Below are positions 16,789 through 23,981 of a stretch of 34,956 nucleotides of DNA, piece by piece; position 1 is the first letter of the stretch, and each line of letters starts with the position of its first letter. Made by a program: the position numbers and the translations under genes. The notes under the pieces are model-generated. The model was not told the origin of the DNA, did no database searches, and saw only the letters and a program-made list of their open reading frames with translations. The stretch is from an uncultured Geobacteraceae bacterium (GTDB lineage Bacteria > Desulfobacterota > Desulfuromonadia > Geobacterales > Pseudopelobacteraceae), in the NCBI GenBank assembly GCA_903930585.1, contig CAIYZD010000315.1, forward strand, positions 1 through 34,956. The letters are read 5' to 3'.

Positions 16789-19296
16789 ATGGTCCATAAA
16801 AAGAAGCGCACGACAATCAATTCACCCGGCTTATCGGAACTGCCACCTTTGCCGGTGGCTGTTCCTGACCTGATCCACGATTACCGGCACTATTTTACCT
16901 ATACGCTTGGCCAGAACAAATACTGCCATTCAACCTCTTATTTTTACAAGGCCTTGGCATTGACCGTTCGAGACCGCCTGATGGACCGCTGGAAGAATAC
17001 CAACTACCGGTACGTCGAGTCGAATTGCAAACGGGGGTATTACCTGTCGCTGGAGTTTTTAATGGGGCGGACTCTTGACAATGCCATGCTGAATCTCGGT
17101 ATTACCGATGCCGCGACCGAGGCAATGCATGAGCTTGGCATCAATTTGGAGGATCTGGCTCAGGCCGAGATTGATGCCGGACTCGGCAATGGCGGCCTCG
17201 GACGTCTGGCGGCCTGTTTTCTGGATAGCTGCGCCACTCTGCAGTTGCCGGTTATGGGGTATGGAATACGCTATGAATACGGCATGTTCCGCCAGCGGCT
17301 CGTGAATGGTCGCCAGATAGAAGAGCCGGACCACTGGTTGCGTGATGGCAATCCCTGGGAGCAGGAACGGCCGGAATTTACCCAGCGTATCCGCTTTGGG
17401 GGGCGAAGTGAGCACTATTGTAGCGAGACCGGAGAGCTTCGCGTCCGTTGGGTTGATAGTCGGGACGTTCTGGCGGTCCCGTACGATATTCCGATCCCCG
17501 GCTATCGCAACGGTACCGTCAATACGCTGCGACTCTGGAAAGCGGCAGCTACAGATGCGTTTGACCTGGGTGAATTCAATGCCGGTGGGTATGCCGAATC
17601 GGTGGCCACCAAGAATGAAGCCGAAAATATCACGATGGTGCTCTACCCGAACGATGCCAGTGAAAATGGCAAGGTGCTCCGTTTGCGCCAGCAGTATTTC
17701 CTCGCGTCAGCCAGTCTTCAGGATGTCATAGAACGCTGGATGATGGTGCGCAAAGGCGACTTCAGCGACTTTGCCGAAAATAACTGCTTTCAGCTGAACG
17801 ACACCCATCCAAGCTGCGCCGTGCCGGAACTGATGCGTATTCTGATGGACGAACAGGGAATGGCCTGGGAGGAGGCTTGGGGAATTACCTGCCGGACGAT
17901 GGCATACACAAATCACACCCTGCTGCCCGAAGCACTGGAAAAATGGCCACTGCCGCTCTTCGGCCAGCTCCTGCCGCGGATTCTGGAGATAGTTCTGGAG
18001 ATCAATGCCCGTTTCATGAGCGAGGTGTCCAGTCGATGGCCCGGAGACGGTGAGCGTATGCGGCGCATGTCCATCATCGAAGAAGGTGACGTCCCTCAGG
18101 TGCGGATGGCATATCTGGCAATTGTCGGAAGTTTTTCCGTCAACGGGGTTGCCGCGCTGCACTCGCAGCTGCTTATTCAGGGGCTGTTCCGGGACTTTTA
18201 TGAACTCTGGCCGCACAAATTCAATAACAAGACCAACGGAGTGACGCCGCGCCGCTGGATCGCCGGTTGCAACCATGGTTTAAGTCAGCTGGTGACCGAA
18301 AAGATCGGTGATGGCTGGGTGGCCGATCTGCAGCAGATCAGCCGGATCGCAGCGTTTGCCGATGATCCTGAATTCCAGCGGCAGTGGCAGGAGGTGAAAC
18401 TGGCCAACAAGGTGCGGCTTTCCGCTATCGTTCAGGCCAGGAGCAACGTCATATTTAATCCGGAAGCGTTGTTTGATGTCCAGGTCAAGCGGATCCACGA
18501 GTATAAACGCCAGCTTCTCAACATACTGCATGTTATCCATCTCTATTATCGGATCAAGCGGGGTGACACGGAGGGGTGGACTAATCGGTGCGTGCTGATC
18601 GGCGGTAAAGCGGCGCCCGGTTATGCGATGGCAAAGCTGATCATCAAGTTGATTAATAACGTGGCTCAGCAGGTCAACTCCGATCCGGCGGTCGGCGACA
18701 AGCTTAAACTGGCGTTTGTGCTTAATTACAACGTGAGCGCAATGGAGAACATCTGCCCCGGCACCGACCTCTCGGAACAATTGTCCACCGCCGGCAAGGA
18801 GGCCTCCGGCACCGGCAATATGAAATTCATGATGAACGGCGCGATAACCATCGGTACTCTGGATGGCGCGAACATTGAAATCCGCGAGGAGGTCGGCGAG
18901 GATAATTTCTTCATGTTCGGCCTGACGAGCGAAGAGGTCGATGCGATGCGCGGGCACTATAATCCCAACGCCATAATTGGCGGCGACGAAGATTTGCAGA
19001 GGGTCATGAATCTGCTCCGCTGCGGACATTTCAATCTGTTCGAGTCCGGTCTCTTTGATCCGATCATTAATGCAATTTGTTCTCCCCAGGATCCCTGGAT
19101 GGTTGCAGCGGATTTCCGCAGTTTCGTCGATGCCCAGCAACGCGTGGCGGAAACGTATCGGGACCGTGAACGCTGGACCCGCATGAGCATTCTTAACACA
19201 GCCTGTAGTGGCAAGTTCTCCACAGATCGGACAATCAGCGATTATAATGATAATATCTGGCATCTGAAGACGATGCCGATCAAAGACGGAGAGTGA
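16789..19296 (+). CDS. glgP: Glycogen/alpha-glucan phosphorylase
   Basis: This PLP enzyme releases glucose-1-phosphate from glycogen or maltodextrin in the cytoplasm. The 835-residue length matches bacterial GlgP/MalP of the plant and animal type (GT35). Visible motifs include RGYYLSLEFLMGRTLDNAM, GLGNGGLGRLAACFLDS, NTLRLWKA, FQLNDTHPSCAVPELMRIL, VKRIHEYKRQLLNILH, and the PLP block EASGTGNMKFMMNGA with Schiff-base lysine K679. The start has AAGGA upstream. No other glycogen gene is nearby. It is followed 30 bp later by the DHH-CBS fusion gene in the same direction, so the two are probably co-transcribed. Confidence 0.97.
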   Translation: MVHKKKRTTINSPGLSELPPLPVAVPDLIHDYRHYFTYTLGQNKYCHSTSYFYKALALTVRDRLMDRWKNTNYRYVESNCKRGYYLSLEFLMGRTLDNAMLNLGITDAATEAMHELGINLEDLAQAEIDAGLGNGGLGRLAACFLDSCATLQLPVMGYGIRYEYGMFRQRLVNGRQIEEPDHWLRDGNPWEQERPEFTQRIRFGGRSEHYCSETGELRVRWVDSRDVLAVPYDIPIPGYRNGTVNTLRLWKAAATDAFDLGEFNAGGYAESVATKNEAENITMVLYPNDASENGKVLRLRQQYFLASASLQDVIERWMMVRKGDFSDFAENNCFQLNDTHPSCAVPELMRILMDEQGMAWEEAWGITCRTMAYTNHTLLPEALEKWPLPLFGQLLPRILEIVLEINARFMSEVSSRWPGDGERMRRMSIIEEGDVPQVRMAYLAIVGSFSVNGVAALHSQLLIQGLFRDFYELWPHKFNNKTNGVTPRRWIAGCNHGLSQLVTEKIGDGWVADLQQISRIAAFADDPEFQRQWQEVKLANKVRLSAIVQARSNVIFNPEALFDVQVKRIHEYKRQLLNILHVIHLYYRIKRGDTEGWTNRCVLIGGKAAPGYAMAKLIIKLINNVAQQVNSDPAVGDKLKLAFVLNYNVSAMENICPGTDLSEQLSTAGKEASGTGNMKFMMNGAITIGTLDGANIEIREEVGEDNFFMFGLTSEEVDAMRGHYNPNAIIGGDEDLQRVMNLLRCGHFNLFESGLFDPIINAICSPQDPWMVAADFRSFVDAQQRVAETYRDRERWTRMSILNTACSGKFSTDRTISDYNDNIWHLKTMPIKDGE

Positions 19297-19326
19297 CGTT
19301 GTTATGACGAACCGTGCTGATATGTC

Positions 19327-21996
19327 ATGCCTTTCCGGGTGACCATGGACGTAATAACGACCCACACCAATGCCGATTTCGATTGCCTCGGCGCCATGAC
19401 GGCGGCGTTGAGGCTGTACCCCGGTGCTCTGTTGTCCTTTCCCGGATCGCAGGAGAAATGTTTGCGCGATTTCGTGGAGCGGCATTCTGACTACCTGCCG
19501 CATGTTACCCGTGCCAAGGAAATCGACCTGGAAGCAATTTCCCGCCTGATCATTGTCGATTGCCAGTATGCCTCCCGCATCGGCCGCTTCGCCGAAATTT
19601 TGAATCGTCCCGGCCTGGAAATCCATATCTACGATCATCATCCGGTGACGAACGAAAGCATCGTGCCGACCCATGGAACGATTGCGGTGTGCGGCGCAGC
19701 ATCAACCATCCTGGCTGCCGTGCTGATGAAAGAGGGCGTCTCATTGAGCCCGGAAGAGGCTACCCTGATCATGCTCGGTATCCACGAAGATACCGGGCGA
19801 CTGCTGTTCGCATCGGCAACTCCGGACGATTACCGCGTGGCCGGTTGGCTGCTCGGGGAGGGGGCGCGTCTGAACATCGTCACTGATGCGCTGACGCCGG
19901 AATTGACCAAAGCGCAGATGGGGCTTTTGAAACAGCTGCTGACGACTCTTAAAACCAGTACGGTGAATGGCGTGACGATTTCGGTTGCTCACGCTTCGTG
20001 CGATCATTATGTCGGTGATATAGCCTCGCTGGCGCACCTGATGCGGGACATGGAAAACATGGACGCCCTGTTTGTGGCGGTGGCCATGGAAGATCATGTT
20101 TACCTTGTTGCCCGCAGCCACGTTCCCGAAATTGATGCCGGCGAAATCATGAAGGGTTTCCAGGGGGGAGGGCACGCCACCGCCGCTTCGGCTGTTGTGC
20201 ATAACCAGTCGCTGAAGGGGGTGCTGGAACAGCTTGACGCGCTGCTGCAATGTTCGATCAGGGTCCAGGCATCTGCGGGGGACATCATGTCGGCGCCGGT
20301 CAAGACGATGCCCGACTCGGTTACCATTGGCGGAGCACGGGAATATTTGACCCGCTATAATTGCAATGCCATGCCGGTCATGGATGGGAATGCAATGGTC
20401 GGCGTGATCTCGCGGAAGACCGTCGAGAAAGCGCTGCATCACGAACTGGGTGAGTCACCGGTGACGGACTTCATGCATACGGAGTATCTTCAGGCTACTG
20501 CCGATACCTCGTTGATCGATATTCAGTCCTACATGGTGACCGGCAACCGCCGTTTCGTGCCGGTTTTTGATGGAGCACGCCTGATCGGGGTGGTGACGCG
20601 AACCGATCTGATGCGACATACCTACGGAGGGCGTCGGGGACAGAGCGGCGCACTCTACGACCTCGAATCCCTGGAGGTCCCGACACGTATCCGTTCGGTT
20701 GCCGGATTGCTCGGCAAGAGGCTTACGGCGGATATCCGTGAAACCTTGCGAGCGTTGGGCGCGGTTGGCGACGAATTGGGGATGGCGGTCTATGCGGTCG
20801 GCGGCTTTGTGCGAGACCTGCTGTTGGGAATCGAAAACCTTGATATTGATATTACGGTTGAAGGGGATGGCATTTTTTTTGCCGAGTGCTTTTCCGGACA
20901 CTATGGCGGCAGGGTGCGCAGTCACCGGAAATTCGGCACGGCGGTACTGGTTCTTCCCGATGGGCAAAAGATAGACGTGGCCAGCACACGCCTCGAATAT
21001 TATGAATCCCCCGGCGCCCTGCCGACCGTGGAACGGGCTTCGCTTCGGCATGACCTCTACCGGCGTGATTTTACGGTTAACACCCTGGCGCTTTGTATTA
21101 ATGGCGGACGCTTCGGTGACCTGACCGATCATTTTGGCGGGCAGCAGGATATCCAGGAACGGGTTGTCAGGGTGCTGCACAACCTGTCTTTTGTCGAAGA
21201 TCCGACCCGTGTGTTTCGGGCCATTCGTTTTGAGCAGCGTCTTGGTTTTCATCTTGCGCCACATACCGAAAACCTGATTCGCAACGCGGTACGGATACAT
21301 CTCCTCGATAAGTTGGGAGGGGAACGGCTGCTGAGTGAACTGGTGCAGATCATGCGTGAAAAAGAGCCGGTTGCAGCCATCGGGCGCATGTCTTCCCTGG
21401 AACTTCTCCCGTTCATTCACCCCGCGCTTAAGCTGGTGCCGGCTACGGAGCGCGTGCTGCATGAAACGGGACAGGTCATGGCCTGGTTCCGGCTGCTCTA
21501 TCTGGAGGATCACTGCGAACCGTGGCAGGTCTATTTTATGGGTTTGTGCGATGGTCTCACGTCCGGTGAATTCCATGATGCCTGCGGACGGCTGGCAATC
21601 CCCGGACGGCTGGCCTCCCGGCTCTGCAGCCAGCGCCATCTGGTGTTTTCGATTCTCAATACGATCAAGCGCCGTCTGAAACAGTCATCAGAAGTGCGAA
21701 ACAGCCAGTTGTTTTCATGGTTTAATGGCCTGGCGCCGGAGATGTTGCTGTATCTGGCGGCCCGAGCCAGCAGCGAACAGGTCAGACGCTTTGTGTCGCT
21801 CTACCTGACCCGGTTGCGGGAAATCACCCCGGTGTTGAATGGTGATGACCTTTGCGGGCTCGGTCTGGAGCCCGGCCCGCTGTTCCGGAGTATCAAGGAG
21901 CGTCTTTTGCAGGCGCGTCTCGATGGCGAGGTGCAGAGTCGGGATGACGAGCTGGCGTTGGCGCACTCTCTGATTAAAAACCGGTCCAATGCCTGA
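19327..21996 (+). CDS. DHH/DHHA1-CBS-poly(A) polymerase/tRNA nucleotidyltransferase fusion
   Basis: An 889-residue, multi-domain protein. Residues about 8-310 form a DHH phosphoesterase (THTNADFDCLGAM near the start, YDHHP with D103-H104-H105, then GGGHATAASAV of DHHA1). Two CBS modules follow, at about 318-372 and 378-435 (DIMSAPVKTMP, VTDFMHTEYLQA). A class II nucleotidyltransferase head comes next (AVGGFVRDLLLGIENLDIDI, metal-binding D506 and D508, then RRDFTVNTLA and EDPTRVFRAIRFEQR), with a helical C-terminal body. I recall this architecture from Geobacter, Aquifex and relatives, where the tail acts as a CC- or A-adding tRNA enzyme or poly(A) polymerase; the exact specificity is not readable. 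An ATG at 19345 (MDVITTHT) is an alternative start; neither has a strong ribosome binding site. Confidence 0.9.
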   Translation: MPFRVTMDVITTHTNADFDCLGAMTAALRLYPGALLSFPGSQEKCLRDFVERHSDYLPHVTRAKEIDLEAISRLIIVDCQYASRIGRFAEILNRPGLEIHIYDHHPVTNESIVPTHGTIAVCGAASTILAAVLMKEGVSLSPEEATLIMLGIHEDTGRLLFASATPDDYRVAGWLLGEGARLNIVTDALTPELTKAQMGLLKQLLTTLKTSTVNGVTISVAHASCDHYVGDIASLAHLMRDMENMDALFVAVAMEDHVYLVARSHVPEIDAGEIMKGFQGGGHATAASAVVHNQSLKGVLEQLDALLQCSIRVQASAGDIMSAPVKTMPDSVTIGGAREYLTRYNCNAMPVMDGNAMVGVISRKTVEKALHHELGESPVTDFMHTEYLQATADTSLIDIQSYMVTGNRRFVPVFDGARLIGVVTRTDLMRHTYGGRRGQSGALYDLESLEVPTRIRSVAGLLGKRLTADIRETLRALGAVGDELGMAVYAVGGFVRDLLLGIENLDIDITVEGDGIFFAECFSGHYGGRVRSHRKFGTAVLVLPDGQKIDVASTRLEYYESPGALPTVERASLRHDLYRRDFTVNTLALCINGGRFGDLTDHFGGQQDIQERVVRVLHNLSFVEDPTRVFRAIRFEQRLGFHLAPHTENLIRNAVRIHLLDKLGGERLLSELVQIMREKEPVAAIGRMSSLELLPFIHPALKLVPATERVLHETGQVMAWFRLLYLEDHCEPWQVYFMGLCDGLTSGEFHDACGRLAIPGRLASRLCSQRHLVFSILNTIKRRLKQSSEVRNSQLFSWFNGLAPEMLLYLAARASSEQVRRFVSLYLTRLREITPVLNGDDLCGLGLEPGPLFRSIKERLLQARLDGEVQSRDDELALAHSLIKNRSNA

Positions 21997-22046
21997 ACGG
22001 GTTCAGGAAATACCGTGCGTGAAACAGTGCTGTCCTAATAAGCGGC

Positions 22047-22076
22047 TTGACGGGATGCTCCTCTACATGCTAGTAA
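22047..22076 (+). promoter_or_regulatory. Possible promoter for the small secreted protein
   Basis: TTGACG and TAGTAA are separated by 18 bp in the gap after the fusion gene and about 45 bp before the next start codon. The match is moderate. The gap and the terminator after the next gene suggest a separate transcript. Confidence 0.35.
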
Positions 22077-22119
22077 AATGGTGGAAAGAATCCAATAATG
22101 AGTACGGGGACGATATACC

Positions 22120-22512
22120 ATGAAACGATTAAAAAAGGGTGTGACAGTATTGATGCTGGTGTCGCTTTTATCAACAACCTCCTCGGCGTTTGCCGGAGAT
22201 GATACGATCAGGGAGGTTTTTACCGACGCATTTTACGGCGCGGCCATCGGTGGGCTTGTGGGCGGTGCAATCATGGTTTTTCAGAAGAAACCGTTTGATC
22301 ATGCCAATTTTATTGCCTATGGCGCTGCATCGGGGGTACTGGTCGGCACCGCTTTTGGTCTGGCCAAGTCTGCCCGCGCTTTTGCTGAAGTTGAAAATGG
22401 CCGTGTGAAGGTTGCGTTTCCGACAGTTACCCCGGAACTGGTTGTTTCGCCGGGATCCAGCCAGACCACAGTTGCCTGGAAAGCCGATCTGGTTCGAGGC
22501 ACATTCAACTGA
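22120..22512 (+). CDS. Small exported glycine-zipper-like protein, function unknown
   Basis: The 130-residue protein starts with a signal peptide (positively charged MKRLKKG, hydrophobic core, probable cleavage after SSAFA at about residue 25). The mature part holds two glycine-rich hydrophobic stretches, AAIGGLVGGAIMVF (about 41-54) and YGAASGVLVGTAFGLA (about 67-82), resembling glycine-zipper membrane segments. A hydrophilic tail follows. I do not recognise a specific family. The ribosome binding site is weak (ACGGGGAC). A clear intrinsic terminator follows, so it may be a single-gene unit in the envelope. Confidence 0.75.
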   Translation: MKRLKKGVTVLMLVSLLSTTSSAFAGDDTIREVFTDAFYGAAIGGLVGGAIMVFQKKPFDHANFIAYGAASGVLVGTAFGLAKSARAFAEVENGRVKVAFPTVTPELVVSPGSSQTTVAWKADLVRGTFN

Positions 22513-22538
22513 TCGTTTTTTCATGCCGCAGTAATCTG

Positions 22539-22570
22539 AAAAACCCGCTGTTAAGCTATGGCGGGTTTTT
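22539..22570 (+). terminator. Intrinsic terminator after the small exported protein
   Basis: A 10-bp perfect stem AAAAACCCGC/GCGGGTTTTT with a 12-base loop runs into a T-rich tract. It lies 27 bp after the stop codon and 41 bp before the ppnP start. The A-rich 5' arm would also let it work on the opposite strand. Confidence 0.85.
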
Positions 22571-22611
22571 TATATTTTAGAGAAGAACACACATTTTCCA
22601 GGAGGGTAACA

Positions 22612-22926
22612 ATGTCAGAATTTACGAACGTTACGGTTGTCAAAAAGGCCAATATTTATTTTGCTGGTCAGGTTGTCAGTCACTCTGTTCTGTTTGCCGA
22701 CGGCGCCAAAAAAACGCTGGGGGTCATGCAGGCGGGAGAATATGAATTTTCCACCGGTGCTGCCGAAATCATGGAAATTTTATCGGGAGAGTTGGAGTGG
22801 CAATTGAAAGGTGAAGCGGAGTGGTTAAAAGTGAGCGGCGGTGAATCGTTCAATGTACCGGCAAATTCCGCGTTTCTGATGAAAGTGCCGGTTGTGACCG
22901 ATTACTGTTGCTCTTTTGTCGGCTGA
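22612..22926 (+). CDS. ppnP: Pyrimidine/purine nucleoside phosphorylase (DUF1255 cupin)
   Basis: The 104-residue protein matches the PpnP (YaiE) family, a small cupin-fold enzyme that phosphorolyses many nucleosides to the base and ribose-1-phosphate. The family pattern is seen in VKKANIYFAGQVVSHSV, KKTLGVMQAGEYEFSTG, EIMEILSGELEWQLKG and the C-terminal FNVPANSAFLMKV. The ATG at 22612 is chosen because AGGAGGG lies six bases upstream. An in-frame ATG at 22558 would place the start inside the preceding terminator. Its stop is 14 bp before gluQ. Confidence 0.9.
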   Translation: MSEFTNVTVVKKANIYFAGQVVSHSVLFADGAKKTLGVMQAGEYEFSTGAAEIMEILSGELEWQLKGEAEWLKVSGGESFNVPANSAFLMKVPVVTDYCCSFVG

Positions 22927-22940
22927 CCAACGGTAGTTTT

Positions 22941-23879
22941 ATGAGCGGGAGCCCTGAACGTCAGATCGTCGGGCGGTTCGCCCCCTCTCCGACCGGCGCG
23001 TTGCACTCCGGTTCACTGGTTGCTGCAGTCGGAAGCTACCTGATGGCCAAGCGGGATGGCGGGCGGTGGCTGTTGCGTCTTGATGATTTGGATACGTCGC
23101 GCCAGGTGCCGGGGATGTCCGATGATATCCTGCGGACACTGGAGCTGTTCGGTCTGTTCTGGGATGGTGAGGTCGCCCGGCAGAGCGGCCATCTGGAAGA
23201 GTACCGGCACGCATTTGACGCGTTGCTCCGGATGGGGGCACTCTATCCGTGCGGTTGTTCCCGTAAGGAAATTGCCCGGAGCGCATCAGCTCCCCACGGT
23301 GAAGACGATGGTCTTGTGTACCCCGGCAGTTGCCGGGGAGGGATGAAGAGGGGGAAAACGGAACCTGTTATCCGCTCCTGGCGGGTCAGGGTGCCGGAAG
23401 ATGACATCTGCTTTTCGGACCTGAGGAGGGGGCGTATCTGCCAGAACCTTTCTGCCGTGTCCGGAGATTTTGCCGTACGGCGCGGCGACGGCGAATTTGC
23501 CTACCAGTTAGCTGTTGTTGTCGATGATTACCTGGCCGACGTGAACCAGGTAGTGCGGGGAGACGATCTGCTCGCGTCAACGCCCCGTCAAATATATCTT
23601 CAGCAGCAGCTCGGTTTTCCGCAGCCGGACTATTGCCACTTGCCGCTGGTAGCCGGGCCGGCCGGTGCGAAGCTGAGCAAGCGCGACAACCTGATTTCAC
23701 ATCAACTGGGTGCAGTAGTTGGCAGGGAGCAGGAACTGCTTCTGGCGGTACTCCGTTTTCTCGGTCAAAGTCCCCCATCGGAGCTTATCGGATGTCCCTG
23801 TACCGATATTCTGGAGTGGGGCGTGTCCAATTTCGACCCACTTCATTTGCCTGCCCAGGGTGGTGTGCTGGAGATGTAA
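22941..23879 (+). CDS. gluQ: Glutamyl-Q tRNA(Asp) synthetase
   Basis: GluQ-RS is the truncated glutamyl-tRNA synthetase paralogue that attaches glutamate to the queuosine base of tRNA(Asp). The 312-residue product lacks the anticodon-binding domain. It has the class I signature FAPSPTGALHSGS (13-25, HIGH-like), KLSKR (244-248, KMSKS-like), and the zinc cluster region with C104, C106, Y127 and C131 (YPCGCS, YPGSC). The ATG at 22941 gives a start in line with the family; an in-frame ATG at 22908 would overlap ppnP. The ribosome binding site is weak, so coupling to ppnP is possible. Confidence 0.93.
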   Translation: MSGSPERQIVGRFAPSPTGALHSGSLVAAVGSYLMAKRDGGRWLLRLDDLDTSRQVPGMSDDILRTLELFGLFWDGEVARQSGHLEEYRHAFDALLRMGALYPCGCSRKEIARSASAPHGEDDGLVYPGSCRGGMKRGKTEPVIRSWRVRVPEDDICFSDLRRGRICQNLSAVSGDFAVRRGDGEFAYQLAVVVDDYLADVNQVVRGDDLLASTPRQIYLQQQLGFPQPDYCHLPLVAGPAGAKLSKRDNLISHQLGAVVGREQELLLAVLRFLGQSPPSELIGCPCTDILEWGVSNFDPLHLPAQGGVLEM

Positions 23880-23889
23880 GTTGAGTTCA

Positions 23890-23918
23890 AAAAAATCGGG
23901 GCAGAACCTTCCTGCCCC
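23890..23918 (-). terminator. Intrinsic terminator of the bss-transport operon
   Basis: On the minus strand GGGGCAG, a seven-base loop and CTGCCCC are followed by GA and seven T residues. It lies 64 bp after the RND stop codon, between convergent operons. In the plus direction there is no good T tract, so it mainly serves the minus-strand transcript. Confidence 0.85.
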
Positions 23919-23981
23919 TTGAATCACATGTAATGGAGGTACTACGTGTTGACGGCACAGAGCTCGTCTCTGTAAAAGACA

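Noticed and set aside
18280-19674. Minus-strand open frame of 464 codons
   Set aside because: It is a shadow of glgP and the start of the DHH fusion. GC-rich third positions keep the antisense frame open.
21992-22007. Hairpin CCTGAA/TTCAGG at the end of the DHH fusion gene
   Set aside because: Only 6 bp, overlaps the stop codon and has no T tract; not counted as a terminator.
22558-22611. Upstream in-frame start for ppnP
   Set aside because: It begins within the terminator of the preceding gene, and the AGGAGGG site fits the later ATG.
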